Assembly (NCBI RefSeq): GCF_018408705.1 | Contig: NZ_AP023420.1 | Span: 2,542,001-2,606,000 of the forward strand | Length of the DNA: 64,000 bases | Origin: Pusillibacter faecalis | Lineage (GTDB): Bacteria; Bacillota; Clostridia; Oscillospirales; Oscillospiraceae | Reading direction: 5' to 3' | Part shown: positions 32,567-41,791 of the stretch, one piece after another | Position numbering within the stretch: position 1 is the stretch's first letter | Layout of the letters: every line of letters begins with the position of its first letter | Translations under genes and position numbers: made by a program | The notes under the pieces: generated by a model | Told to the model about the DNA's origin: nothing | Database searches by the model: none | What the model saw: only the letters and a program-made list of their open reading frames with translations

Positions 32567-34189
32567 TTATCGTTCCTGTTCCTGCCTTTTCACAGGCTTG
32601 CGCTCCCGGTGTAAAATCTGGTCGATATTGCCCTTGACAGTCTGTAAGCGGCGGTATTCCTCCCGTTTTGCCCGGTAATCGTTGTAGCCGCTGTTTTTCT
32701 CTTGGATAAGGGTTTCAATCTCTGCTTGCAGGGCTTTATAGCTCGGCAGCTTGGAAATGCCGTTTTCCCTGAAATAGCGGGCGGCTGCGTCTGCTATGAT
32801 AAAGTCGCTTTCGTACTTCTGACGGTAGGCTGCTTTTGCTTTGGCGTTTTTCTGCTGTTTCAGCCCGTCCCGGACAGGGCGGGTCTTGGAATAGGCAAGC
32901 ACCTGCCGTTGCAGCTCCTTTTTCCCGTTCAGCGTCTTTTCCATCTGCTTCAGCTCTGTAAGGCTTTCCCGCATGGCGGTATAGGCGGCAGAACAGGCTT
33001 CGTCCAGTTCCTCCGGGGAAGAAAAGCCGTACTGCTGATAGGCGGTAACGGTAGCTGCCATTTGCTTTAGGTTGTGCTTTGCCGCCCAGCGGTCATAGCC
33101 CACGCCCTTGCCCTCGGCTCGCTTGGCTTCCCGGTCAACCATGCGCTGCAAGGTGTTGTCTGCCGGGGTGGTTTTTGTGGTTTTTTCCCCTTGTGACAGC
33201 TTTTTAACCGCGGCAGGGTATTCGAGTATGGCTTTGCTCTGTTCGGCGGCTCTGTGGGCGTTCTGCGTAAGCAGGACAAGGACAGCAGCCTTGTCAAAAT
33301 CGTCCCCCAGCTTCCGGGCTGTGATAGGCTTTGTCCTGTCCGGCGTGAGGTAGGAAAGCCGCCCCCGGCTCTCCTTGACGGTCACACCCTCCCGCAGCAA
33401 AAGGGAAGAAAATTCGTCAAAGCTGCCAGCTTGGGAAAGTGCCTGCCGTATCGTCCGGCGCAGCTTCGCCTTGTCCGTTTCAAACTTGGTGGGCTTGGTC
33501 GGCTGTCCTGCGGCTTCTCTGACAGCGTTCTCTTTATCAAGGGCAAGCTGTCCTTTCTTTGCCGCCCAGTATTCCCGTTCGGTTATCCGTTCCTTGCTGC
33601 CGCTTAGGAGGTCGATTTGGTAAAGCCCCTCCCGGTGGCACATCTCCATGACTTCACTCTTGAAATATTCCATAGCGGCGTTGGTGCAGCGGTGCTTGCA
33701 GCCCTCCCGTGTGTCGGCTGGTCTGTCCATGTAGGGCAGAAGCGGGACTTCATAAATCCGCAGGGAGTTGATGACGATATGCACATGGATATTGCCGCTG
33801 TGGTTATGCCCGTCCGGGTGGGTGCAGACTAAGGCTTGGTGTCCGGGGAAATGCTCTTTACAGAACTGCTCGCCCAGCTCCTGCGCCCGGTCTACGGTCA
33901 AGCCGTTGTCTGTCCCGTCCCGTGGGTCAAAGCTGATGATATAGTGGTGGCTTTTCACATCTTCCCGTTTTTGGTTTTTCTCATAGCGGAGATTAGCCCG
34001 CATACAGGCAACAGCGAAATCCTCGCCCCCACAGTTGAGGGAAGAAATGCGGTAATCCTCCCTCGGTATCAGCCGCCCGTTTTCATCAAGGGTGGGCTTC
34101 ATGGTAAACTCGTCATGCTCAAATGTGAGATAGGCTTCCGCTGCGCCATAGTCCGCATTTTTAGAGCTGATATGTTTGAATGTTGCCAA
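32567..34189 (-). CDS. MOBP-type relaxase of IME3
   Basis: 540 aa from TTG 34189 (LATFKHISSKNADYG, the usual relaxase opening; a GTG three codons upstream is also possible). Metal-binding region THPDGHNHSGNIHVHIVINS (~residues 135-150), long helical C-terminus with the RPVRDGLKQQKNAKAK region. Overlaps mobC by 29 nt. Mobilises IME3 through the channel of a helper element. Confidence 0.88.
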   Translation of the reverse strand: MATFKHISSKNADYGAAEAYLTFEHDEFTMKPTLDENGRLIPREDYRISSLNCGGEDFAVACMRANLRYEKNQKREDVKSHHYIISFDPRDGTDNGLTVDRAQELGEQFCKEHFPGHQALVCTHPDGHNHSGNIHVHIVINSLRIYEVPLLPYMDRPADTREGCKHRCTNAAMEYFKSEVMEMCHREGLYQIDLLSGSKERITEREYWAAKKGQLALDKENAVREAAGQPTKPTKFETDKAKLRRTIRQALSQAGSFDEFSSLLLREGVTVKESRGRLSYLTPDRTKPITARKLGDDFDKAAVLVLLTQNAHRAAEQSKAILEYPAAVKKLSQGEKTTKTTPADNTLQRMVDREAKRAEGKGVGYDRWAAKHNLKQMAATVTAYQQYGFSSPEELDEACSAAYTAMRESLTELKQMEKTLNGKKELQRQVLAYSKTRPVRDGLKQQKNAKAKAAYRQKYESDFIIADAAARYFRENGISKLPSYKALQAEIETLIQEKNSGYNDYRAKREEYRRLQTVKGNIDQILHRERKPVKRQEQER

Positions 34190-34559
34190 CAGCGTCACCC
34201 ACTTTCTGCAAGACTTCAAACTTTAGGGCAGCAAGGTCGGAAACCGCCGCCCGTACCTCCCCGGCAAGCTGCGGGTAGGGGCTGTGCCACTCGTTCAGCG
34301 TCCGGGCTATCTGGTTTAAGTTGCCGCCGATCCTGCCGTATTCGGCGGTCAGCTTCCCGACAGCGGCAAGCAACTCGTCATTGACGGGGGAAACGGTTAT
34401 GATGGGGCGTATGGCTGCCCCGGTTATGGCTTGCCGGATAAACTCGGCTTGGCTCATGTTGTAAGCAGAAAGCCTTTCCGCAAACTCGGCGTATTCTTCC
34501 TCGGTCATGCGTGTCTTGACTACCCGGCTGCGGTGCGGCGTGTTATATCGTTTTCGCAT
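34161..34559 (-). CDS. mobC: MobC-like relaxosome protein of IME3
   Basis: 132 aa from the ATG at 34559 (GGAGG upstream). Basic N-terminus (MRKRYNTPHRSRVVKTRMTE), a ribbon-helix-helix-like region and the MobC signature GRIGGNLNQIARTLNE. Acts with the relaxase at oriT. Confidence 0.85.
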   Translation of the reverse strand: MRKRYNTPHRSRVVKTRMTEEEYAEFAERLSAYNMSQAEFIRQAITGAAIRPIITVSPVNDELLAAVGKLTAEYGRIGGNLNQIARTLNEWHSPYPQLAGEVRAAVSDLAALKFEVLQKVGDAVGNIQTYQL

Positions 34560-35183
34560 GGTAAAACCTCCTTCGGCTGTGCGTGGTGTCCTCTCACTAA
34601 TAGGAGAAAAACAGGGTGTAAAGCGGAACTGTTTTTGAAAAATCCGAAAAATTATTTTGAGGGATTTTCCAGCGGCGTAAGCCGCATAAGCAGGGTTTGG
34701 GGAAGGCACTCCCCAACAAGATTCCCGCAGGGGCAAAATGAGCGATAAGCGAATTTTGGTACTGCGGTAGAATCTTGCTCTGAAAAACTCCGGCGTTCCC
34801 CGGCTTCCGTACTTTCCGCTAACAAGACGTTTCAAAAGGGCTTTGCTACCCGCTATTCCGGCATATCTTGAAAATTTTCCTTTCACTACCTACAACACCA
34901 CGCAAAGCAAAATGGACGGAGATTTTTAGAATTTCCCCTTATTCCCTACAACACCACGCAAGCCGAAAAAGGCGGACAATGGCAGTATTTTTTTCTTTGA
35001 TACCCTCCACGGATAAGTAAGGGATTTTGCCAACTGCGGCGGCAATTTTCCCTTTTGTTTTTTCATACTGGGGATTTTCAAAAATGCCAAACAGGAACGA
35101 AAAAAAGCAGCAAATCTGTTGAATAGATTTACTGCTTTCTGGTTGCCGGCGAAGCGGCGGTTATTCAGTTGTAGGCGGTAGGG
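34560..35183. other. Gene-free region, candidate oriT/origin of IME3
   Basis: 624 bp between mobC and an HTH gene. CCTACAACACCACGCAA occurs twice (34889-34905 and 34945-34961), and the region is rich in short AT tracts. Position next to mobC and direct repeats suggest oriT or a replication origin, but I recognise no nic site. Confidence 0.45.
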
Positions 35184-35387
35184 CTATCTCCCAAAGCGGA
35201 ACTTGAAAATAGCTGTGAGAAGCGTCTGGGTGATGTAGTCCTCTGTATCTTGGTCTACCCGTCCATTCACACGGGCGGCACATTGTATGCGGCGGCGGTA
35301 ATACTGCAATACAGTTCCCACCGCTTCCGGCTCCCCGCTGGTGGCTTGGACGATTGTTTCATAGGGGAGAAGCCTATTATTTCTCAT
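35184..35387 (-). CDS. Helix-turn-helix protein of conjugative-transposon type
   Basis: 67 aa from the ATG at 35387, MRNNRLLPYETIVQATSGEP then VLQYYRRRIQ, like the HTH_16 family next to sigma-like factors in Tn916 relatives. Overlaps the sigma-like gene end. Probable transcription partner. Confidence 0.7.
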   Translation of the reverse strand: MRNNRLLPYETIVQATSGEPEAVGTVLQYYRRRIQCAARVNGRVDQDTEDYITQTLLTAIFKFRFGR

Positions 35388-35823
35388 ATGCCATTCCCTC
35401 CATTTCCGCTTGGAGCTGCCGTAGGACTTTTCGGATATGGTAGCCCGCTGTGCTGCGGCTGCGCCCGTACTGTCTGCCAATTTCGTGCTGTGGAATACGC
35501 TTGAAAAAGGACAGGTAAATCATTTCCCGCTCCCGTTCGTCCAGCCGTGACAGGGCTTCCGCAAGTAAGCCGCTGCTGAAAATGACCGTATCGCCGCAAA
35601 GGGTAAGTATGTATTCCTCGTCCGGCTCCGGGGCTTGGAAATATTCATCTGTCGTGCCTAAAGGGTAGTGCTTTTCGTCTGTGAGGTATTCAAGGGATAT
35701 TTCTCTTTTGTGCTTCCTGCTCCGTGTCCTCGCTGCGTTGATCGTTGCATTTCGGATAACGACTTTGCAAAAGGCATGGAAAGTGTACTCGATATGTTCC
35801 CGATATTCTTCTGTACAGGTCAT
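35377..35823 (-). CDS. Sigma-70-family-like regulator of IME3
   Basis: 148 aa. Region-2-like N-terminus (YTFHAFCKVVIRNATINAAR) and region-4 HTH (LDEREREMIYLSFFKRIPQH then RSRSTAGYHIRKVL). Likely controls the mobilisation or excision genes of IME3. Confidence 0.75.
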   Translation of the reverse strand: MTCTEEYREHIEYTFHAFCKVVIRNATINAARTRSRKHKREISLEYLTDEKHYPLGTTDEYFQAPEPDEEYILTLCGDTVIFSSGLLAEALSRLDEREREMIYLSFFKRIPQHEIGRQYGRSRSTAGYHIRKVLRQLQAEMEGMAYEK

Positions 35824-35972
35824 GGAAAATCCCCCTTTCCTCCCAAAAGGGCTGTGGCTGGTTAGTAGTTGCTTTTTATGATAGTAAGGGGCGGCAGCAC
35901 TTTAGGCTGTCGCTCCTTGACTGCCTAACTGCAAAACCGGGCGGGGCTGTCAACGGCGGGCGAAGCCCGTTC

Positions 35973-36010
35973 ATCTTGACCGTTGACTGGCTCGGCCAGG
36001 TTTGCTATTT
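35973..36010. repeat. 38-bp block shared with 17956-17993
   Basis: About 32 of 38 positions match (ATCTTGAC-GTTGA...CTCGGC...TTTGCTATTT). Both copies lie right after the stop codon of an AT-rich minus-strand cargo gene. Confidence 0.6.
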
Positions 36011-36027
36011 ATCCGGCAAACTTGAAT

Positions 36028-36795
36028 TTATTTTAAGCTATCACGTTTTACCTTTTTAAGCCTTACTATCATTACCATAGGAATTTCTTTGTTGTTTTTG
36101 AAACATTCTTCATAAAATCCATCAATGACAAATCCAGCTCTAAAACAAAGGTTAAAAATATCTTGTATGGAACGATGATAATAAATCTGCTCCTCCGGTT
36201 GCCCTTCAATCGCTATACCATAGTAACTGTGCGGTGTCATATATTTTTCAGTCAACGTGATAAAACAAGGGTGTTGCGTTGCAAAGACAAAAATTCCGCT
36301 TTCCTCCAACAGTTCATAAACAGCCATAAGAAGTGGTTCAATATCCGTAATATCCATAATTGCCATATTAGAAACTGCTTTCGTAAAGGCTCGATTTCTT
36401 TTTAATTCTAATATACTTTCTCTATTGGTCGCATCCGCTACACAAAATTCAATTTGTTTTGCATATTGTGATTGCCGTCTTTTAGCCAATTCTATCATTT
36501 TTTTGCTGTAATCAAAAGCGACAATCGAAGCGCCTCTTTGTGCAAGATACGAAGAATAATTTCCATTGCCACACGCAATATCCAAAATGTAATCCGCAGG
36601 ATTAGGAGATAGAAGTTCCGTTACTTTGGGACGCACTACCTCTCTGTGAAATTCATTAGATTTGTCACCCATTGCATTATCCCAAAATTGTGCGTTTTTC
36701 TCCCAGATTTTTTTACTTTCCTCTGTTCCCATGTTCTCTCCCACTCCCAAAATTTGCCTTTTTGCTTCCATTAAATCTTCCTTACTATATTCCAT
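36028..36795 (-). CDS. Class I SAM-dependent methyltransferase
   Basis: 255 aa from the ATG at 36795 (GGAGGG upstream). Motif I LDIACGNGNYSSYL, then IVAFDYSKKMIELAK and FVFATQHPCF. A small-molecule or protein methylase is likely; substrate unknown. It follows tet(W) by 50 nt and is AT-rich. Such a gene next to tet(W) is, from memory, a common arrangement. Confidence 0.78.
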   Translation of the reverse strand: MEYSKEDLMEAKRQILGVGENMGTEESKKIWEKNAQFWDNAMGDKSNEFHREVVRPKVTELLSPNPADYILDIACGNGNYSSYLAQRGASIVAFDYSKKMIELAKRRQSQYAKQIEFCVADATNRESILELKRNRAFTKAVSNMAIMDITDIEPLLMAVYELLEESGIFVFATQHPCFITLTEKYMTPHSYYGIAIEGQPEEQIYYHRSIQDIFNLCFRAGFVIDGFYEECFKNNKEIPMVMIVRLKKVKRDSLK

Positions 36796-36845
36796 TGTTA
36801 CCCTCCATAACTTCTGATTGTTGCCGTCTTGACGATTATGTATCT

Positions 36846-38765
36846 TTACATTACCTTCTGAAACATATGGCGCACCTTGTCCAGGCGGCTGTTTGGACGG
36901 CGGGGCTGGATGACCGGCTGACCGACAGCGGCCTGATATCCTTTCAGCTCTGTAAGGCATACGCTCCGCCCGTTGGTGTAAAAGGCCAGATCAGTACGGT
37001 ATGCCTGTATACAGCGGGCGGGAATCTCGCCAGTAAAGACAACTTCATCCTTTTTTACCTGGGCCGTTTCGATGGTGGCACAGTATTTCGGTGCATCATG
37101 ATAAGCCCTGGAAAGGTATTCCTGGGGCGCATAGAGGATGAAGGAGAGATAAGGTTCCAGCAGCTGCGTCCCCGATTCCTTCAATGCCTGTTCCAATACA
37201 ATCGGGGCCAATGAGCGGAAGTCCGCCGGCGTGCTGACCGGACTGTAATAAAGCCCGTATTCAAAGCAAATCTTACAGTCCGTTACGTTCCAGCCGAACA
37301 AGCCCTGCTCCAGCCCGTAACGGATACCATCCCTGACAGCGTTTTGAAAACTCTGGTTCAAGTATCCCAGCGAAACCCGGCTCTCGTATTGTACACCGGA
37401 GCCAAGCGAGAGTGGTGTAACAGACAGTCCTATGGATGCCCAAAACGGGTTGGGCGGCACCTCGATATGGATGGTGTGGCTGGCTGCTTTGAGCGGCCGC
37501 TCCATATAAATGACGGAGGGTTCCTTTACCACTGTTTCAAGCTTGTATTTTTCCGACAGCAAAGCGGAAACAACCTCCAACTGCACCCGGCCCAAAAAAG
37601 AAAGAATGATCTCATGGGTGATGGAATCCACTTCGCAACGCAAAAGCGGGTCAGTATCCGCAAGTTGCGTAAGAGCGTCCAGCAGCCGTTCTCTTTGCGC
37701 TGCCGTTTTCGGCGCAATCGTCGTCCGCAGCATGGGGAGGGGGTCCTCGCGCCACCTTTTACGAGGGAGCCGGGTTTGGTCCCCTAATACATCGTTTAAC
37801 CTCACGCTGTCGCTGGGAAGGATAACAATTTCACCCTGATAAGCGGTGTCTGTCCGAACAATTTCCCCTTTGGATGGAATACGCATCTCTGTGATTTTCA
37901 GCTTTTCTCTCCCGGCCAGGGCCACCGTATCCCGCAGGCGCAGCGTTCCGCTGTATAACCGTAGATAGACACGCCGCTGGCCGCAATCGGTGTACTCAAC
38001 CTTGAAAACGCTGCCGCATAGGGCGGCGCCCCCCTGTTCCCCAATCGGTTGGAACAGCCCTGTCACCGCATCCATCAACGGTTGAATGCCAAGGCCATTT
38101 TTGGCGCTGCCATGATAGACTGGGAACAGGGAGGCGTCTTGAACCCGCTGCTGTTCCTCCCGCGCAAGTTTTTCCCGGCTGATTGGTTCTCCTGCGATAT
38201 ACTTTTCCAATAATTCATCGTTATTTTCGATGACCGCATCCCATGCTTCTATGTCGGTATTTTCCTCCAGGACTATTTCCGGGGACAGCGACACCGTCTG
38301 CTTGATGATAATATCGGCGGAGAGCTTATCCCGAACAGACTGAACCACGCTCTGCAAATCAACGCCAGCCTGGTCGATCTTGTTGATAAAGATAACGGTG
38401 GGAATGTTCATTTTCCGCAGGGCATGGAACAGAATACGGGTCTGGGCCTGCACGCCATCTTTAGCGGAGATCACCAAGATGGCCCCATCTAAAACAGCCA
38501 AAGAGCGGTACACCTCCGCCAAAAAATCCATGTGGCCGGGCGTATCCACAATGTTAACTTTACATCTGTGCCACTGGAAGGAAGTGACTGCCGCTTGAAT
38601 GGTAATCCCACGCTGCCGCTCCAAAAACATGGTGTCCGTCCTCGTTGTCCCTTTTTCGACGCTCCCCGGTTCTGAAATGGCTCCGCTGGCATATAGCAGG
38701 CTCTCCGTCAAGGTCGTCTTTCCAGCGTCTACATGGGCAAGAATTCCAATATTGATTATTTTCAT
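36846..38765 (-). CDS. tet(W): Tetracycline resistance ribosomal protection protein Tet(W)
   Basis: 639 aa, full length. GTPase motifs AHVDAGKTT (G1), DTPGH (G3) and NKID (G4). The segments [32 protein letters not shown] and the end [11 protein letters not shown] fit Tet(W) rather than Tet(O) or Tet(M). It removes tetracycline from the ribosome. GGGAGG upstream of the ATG. Its leader carries a short peptide and a terminator hairpin. Confidence 0.93.
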   Translation of the reverse strand: MKIINIGILAHVDAGKTTLTESLLYASGAISEPGSVEKGTTRTDTMFLERQRGITIQAAVTSFQWHRCKVNIVDTPGHMDFLAEVYRSLAVLDGAILVISAKDGVQAQTRILFHALRKMNIPTVIFINKIDQAGVDLQSVVQSVRDKLSADIIIKQTVSLSPEIVLEENTDIEAWDAVIENNDELLEKYIAGEPISREKLAREEQQRVQDASLFPVYHGSAKNGLGIQPLMDAVTGLFQPIGEQGGAALCGSVFKVEYTDCGQRRVYLRLYSGTLRLRDTVALAGREKLKITEMRIPSKGEIVRTDTAYQGEIVILPSDSVRLNDVLGDQTRLPRKRWREDPLPMLRTTIAPKTAAQRERLLDALTQLADTDPLLRCEVDSITHEIILSFLGRVQLEVVSALLSEKYKLETVVKEPSVIYMERPLKAASHTIHIEVPPNPFWASIGLSVTPLSLGSGVQYESRVSLGYLNQSFQNAVRDGIRYGLEQGLFGWNVTDCKICFEYGLYYSPVSTPADFRSLAPIVLEQALKESGTQLLEPYLSFILYAPQEYLSRAYHDAPKYCATIETAQVKKDEVVFTGEIPARCIQAYRTDLAFYTNGRSVCLTELKGYQAAVGQPVIQPRRPNSRLDKVRHMFQKVM

Positions 38766-39126
38766 GTGATTGTCCTCCCTTTACAGCCCCAAAGGGCATA
38801 AAAATCCCCAGCAGTAAAATACTTTTACCACTGGGGATTCTAATTTGCGGACATACACATATACAGCATACACCTATTTGTGATTGCTGTTTTTTGAATA
38901 TGTCAAAATTGATAAGGCAAAAGTATTCTTAAATTGGGTACAAAAAACCAAGCCCCCACAAAAGGAGCTATCATAATTCTTTGTTCCCACTATTTGATTA
39001 TAGTTTTATTTAAGAATACCTTGCCGCATATTTTTTACTCCTTTTCTGGAATGAAGCTATTATATCACATCAGTTTTAGGAAAGCAAGTACCTAAAAGAA
39101 ATTTTTCTTCCCCTTATATGTAACAA
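38766..39126 (-). promoter_or_regulatory. tet(W) leader: attenuator, leader peptide and promoter region
   Basis: A 10-codon ORF (38840-38869, peptide MLYMCMSAN) precedes a hairpin ATCCCCAG...CTGGGGAT (38800-38840) followed by TTTT. This is the transcription-attenuation layout known for ribosomal protection genes. A minus-strand TATAAT lies at 38997-39002. TATTCTTAAAT and its complement flank the middle of the leader. Confidence 0.75.
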
Positions 39127-39648
39127 TCATACCGGCTTCCTGGTGTTCAGAATGGTTTCTGCTGTCTGCTGTGGTGTTTGATTGGAATTGTCCAGCCAAA
39201 AGCCGATCCGTGGTGTTGTCTGCATAAATGTATCGTATAAGGTTTCAACCGTAAAGCCGGAATAGCCTGTTTTCTCCCTGTATCGTTCCCTTTCTTTTAT
39301 TGTTTCCACATCTGGACAAAGAACGACAACCTCAACAGGGTATTTATGCAGATAATTTATCATTCGGTTTAATTCATCACCGTAGTAGTTATCTTGGATC
39401 ACTACAGAAAAGCCGTTGTCAAAGTATGACCTTGCCGCATCAGCAGTCAATTTGTATCGAAGGTACAGCTGGCGGACTGCTTCCGCTGATGGGGTAGCTG
39501 ACATATTTTCTCTGCCTGAAATAATCATTTTTCGGAACACATCACCACGAAGATGGACGCATTTTTCTATTGATTTTGCCAGTAAATCGGAAACTGTAGA
39601 TTTTCCAGAAGCCATTAAGCCTGTAATGAGATAAATTTTTTGTTTCAT
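39127..39648 (-). CDS. P-loop kinase-like protein
   Basis: 173 aa. Walker A ITGLMASGKSTVS at the N-terminus, HLRGDVFRK and SVVIQDNYYGDELN in the middle, RERERYREKTGYSG lid. Resembles small P-loop kinases and zeta-toxin or chloramphenicol-phosphotransferase-like proteins. Substrate unknown; a resistance or toxin role cannot be told from sequence. Lies between the tet(W) promoter and the IME3 right end. Confidence 0.65.
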   Translation of the reverse strand: MKQKIYLITGLMASGKSTVSDLLAKSIEKCVHLRGDVFRKMIISGRENMSATPSAEAVRQLYLRYKLTADAARSYFDNGFSVVIQDNYYGDELNRMINYLHKYPVEVVVLCPDVETIKERERYREKTGYSGFTVETLYDTFMQTTPRIGFWLDNSNQTPQQTAETILNTRKPV

Positions 39649-39926
39649 TTCACTTCCTCCGGCACAAAAAATATGTACATGTAACTAATTCAACACATTT
39701 ATAATTTGAATAGGGACATTATAGCATTTACTAAATACAAATTCAATGTATACGGAAAGAAAGATATAAGGAGTGGGAGGGATTCCGCCGTAGTCGGCAT
39801 TGTAGGAAAATCCAAAAGTTTAGATTTTCCCACAATGCTTATCTTTTGGTCTTTGGTTCGGAATAGTGTAGTGCTGGCGGTCTATCTCTTGTTTTCGGTT
39901 GCTTGCTTCCTTACCGTACATGAGCA

Positions 39927-40051
39927 TTTGCCGCGGGGTTGTCGGACCCGTAACCTTCCAGCAGATTGATGACGCCCCACACCGCCAGACCAGCGCCCAG
40001 CGCCATGACCAGAATCTTGAGAATGTCGATAGCAGAGTTAAAAAATTCCAT
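39927..40051 (-). pseudogene. maff2, N-terminal part cut off by IME3
   Basis: From the ATG at 40051 (GGAGG upstream): MEFFNSAIDILKILVMALGA then a Gly-rich hydrophobic span and GYGSDNPAA, where IME3 begins. Past the junction the frame reads a few element codons and stops. Complete gene = this part plus 28489-28579. Confidence 0.88.
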
Positions 40052-40087
40052 ATACGTTCCTCCATTTTGTTTGTTGGTTTTGGGTAC

Positions 40088-40112
40088 AAAAAAAGCCGCC
40101 CACATTGGCGGC
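40088..40112 (-). terminator. Terminator between traG and maff2
   Basis: GCCGCC/GGGCGGC stem followed by TTTTTTT on the minus strand, right after palindrome copy 15. Confidence 0.75.
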
Positions 40113-40113
40113 G

Positions 40114-40136
40114 CTTCGGGCCATCATGGCCCGAAG
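40114..40136. repeat. Family A palindrome, copy 15
   Basis: Arms CTTCGGGCCA and TGGCCCGAAG, immediately after the traG stop (40137). Confidence 0.87.
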
Positions 40137-41012
40137 TTACACAAACTCGTCGCTGTCCAGATCGTCGAAATTCAACAGGTCAGCTTCTTCGTCTGTGTCG
40201 GAGCAGTCCACCTCGTACACCGTGTATTTGTCCTCCGGCTTTAGTCTCAATGGCCGGTGGCGGAACAGGCTTTCCAAGTGGAAGGCGTTTTTCTTTTTGT
40301 CAAACTCGGCTGTGTACTTGTAGTTGGGGTGCTTTTTCAAATCGTATTTGGGAGAAAAGAAGGGCGGAAGCCCTCGAAGCTGCAAGATACACTTGTCTCC
40401 CGGCATGGTGGTGATTTCGCTGGTCGTCATCAGCTCCCGGCCAAGCCGCTGGGTGTTCTGGTTGTAGCTTTCCGACTGCCCACGGGAGCGGCCCTCGGTC
40501 TGCATGGAGATAGTGGCCTTGCCCAGCCAGTTTTCCGAAATATCCTTTAGGGTGGAAGCCTCACGGCCTCCGAGGAACACGATACTGTCCATGTTTCCCA
40601 TGATGGTTTCGGAATGGTCCTTGTACAGCGCCTTGCATTGGCTCATGGCCTGATAAAAGAGCGTCAGGCTGATCTCTCGGGAACGGATAACGGCAACGAT
40701 TTTTTCCAGCCCCGGCACCTGTCCCGTGTTGGCCGCCTCGTCCCACAGCACCCGTACATGATGGGGCAGGCGTCCGCCGTAGGTGTTGTCGGCACGTTCA
40801 CACAGAAGGTTGAACATCTGCGAGAAAGCGAGGGCCACAAGAAAGTTATAGGTGGTGTCCGTATCGCTGATAAGGAAAAACAGCGCCGATTTTTCATCCC
40901 CCAGCCGGTCAAGCTCCAGCTCGTCATAGGACATGATCTCCCGAAGCTGGGGAATGTCAAAGGGAGCGAGGCGGGCCCCGCAGCTAATCAGTATGCTCTT
41001 AGCTGTCTTGCC
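40137..41012 (-). pseudogene. traG: traG/virD4 C-terminal half, separated by IME2
   Basis: Begins at the GG of 41012-41011 with GKTAKSILISCGARLAPFD and carries Walker B in VLWDEAANTG plus the conserved FYQAMSQCKALY helix. It ends in an acidic tail. With the N-terminal half (55146-56095) it forms a continuous 607-codon frame. The first in-frame ATG (40934) would give a 265-aa fragment without Walker A. Confidence 0.9.
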
Positions 41013-41065
41013 AGAGACAAATTGTCAAGGACTTTTTAATCAAATTCACAAAAAATCTACAAAAA

Positions 41066-41099
41066 AGGTGCCAGAAGCACTGTATGGCTCCTGACACCT
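41066..41099 (-). terminator. Terminator at the IME2 left end
   Basis: AGGTGTCAG/CTGGCACCT stem followed by TTTTTT on the minus strand, just past the stop of the 121-aa gene. It may also shield traG from element transcription. Confidence 0.7.
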
Positions 41100-41110
41100 C
41101 GTTTGATAGA

Positions 41111-41476
41111 TTACATTTTTCCGTTCAGCAGGTCTTTGCAGAGATACGCATAGTCTGGCAGTTGGTTGATATATGGCTCCCAGCGCCGCTTGATTTCGGC
41201 CAATTCCAGCGGATCGGCTGCTTCCAGTGCATGATCGTTGCCTGTCATATATAAAACATCCGTAGCAACATCATCCAAACACCTGCCGCAGAGATCGGCG
41301 GCAGATTCTATCCTGATACCGGTATCCACATAGACTGGATTGACGCCAATCGTCAGCCAGACATAGCCTACCTTGTCCGACCAGAGCAGTTCAAAATCAG
41401 GGCTTTGCCGCAGATGTTCCGCAAAGACTTCCTTTACTCGCTCAATTTCATGTTTCTCTTTTTCTGTGTAAAGCAT
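41111..41476 (-). CDS. Uncharacterised protein at the IME2 end
   Basis: 121 aa from the ATG at 41476 (AAGGAGG upstream). Helical N-terminus (YTEKEKHEIERVKEVFAEHL), then DKVGYVWLTIGV, and a C-terminus with WEPYINQLPDYAYLCKDLL. No family recognised. First gene inside the end opposite the recombinase. Confidence 0.55.
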   Translation of the reverse strand: MLYTEKEKHEIERVKEVFAEHLRQSPDFELLWSDKVGYVWLTIGVNPVYVDTGIRIESAADLCGRCLDDVATDVLYMTGNDHALEAADPLELAEIKRRWEPYINQLPDYAYLCKDLLNGKM

Positions 41477-41553
41477 TTTCGTGTCCTCCTTGACAAAAAT
41501 TTTGGTGCGTACCATCATCAGTTTAGCACAAGGCGGCTTCGTTTATCAGTCTG

Positions 41554-41748
41554 TCACATTTGCTGAATTTCATTTTTGAGCATACGCTTGATTTTATCGC
41601 TCATGGTTTCTGTGCTGGTATTGCTGAAATGGACATGAACCTTGTAGGTTGTCTTTCCGATTTTCTTTATCATCGCCGGCGTGTTTTCCGGCGCTCTGGA
41701 CGCAGTAGCGGCGTCTGACACCTGCATAGTACGGGGTTCTTTGTTCAT
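41554..41748 (-). CDS. tnpW: Transposon protein TnpW
   Basis: 64 aa, with IKKIGKTTYKVHVHFSNTST followed by IKRMLKNEI, matching TnpW of Tn4451-type elements. Role not established in the family. AAAGGAG upstream of the ATG. Confidence 0.75.
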   Translation of the reverse strand: MNKEPRTMQVSDAATASRAPENTPAMIKKIGKTTYKVHVHFSNTSTETMSDKIKRMLKNEIQQM

Positions 41749-41791
41749 GGCGCTCCTTTCTCCGAACGGGTCTGTGCCGCCCGGTAAAAAA

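Larger units (their letters stand above)
28583..39926. mobile_element. IME3: mobilizable element with tet(W), inserted in maff2
   Basis: 11.3 kb bounded by the two halves of maff2 with AAA at both junctions (28580-28582, 39927-39929). The ends form an imperfect inverted repeat (ATGTGCGATAAAGAAG against ATGTACGGTAAGGAAG). Contents in order: serine recombinase, TnpW-like, DnaC-like, replication initiator, relaxase, MobC, sigma-like, methyltransferase, tet(W), kinase. It lacks family A palindromes. Confidence 0.88.

Noticed and set aside
36846..38765. Tet(O), Tet(32) or mosaic tet gene
   Set aside because: Residues throughout, including the N-terminal [17 protein letters not shown] and the C-terminal end, fit Tet(W) and I see no switch to another class. 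An alignment would settle small mosaic segments.
39706..39969. Plus-strand ORF across the IME3 right end
   Set aside because: It crosses the element junction into maff2 antisense, so it cannot be an old gene, and it has no ribosome site.
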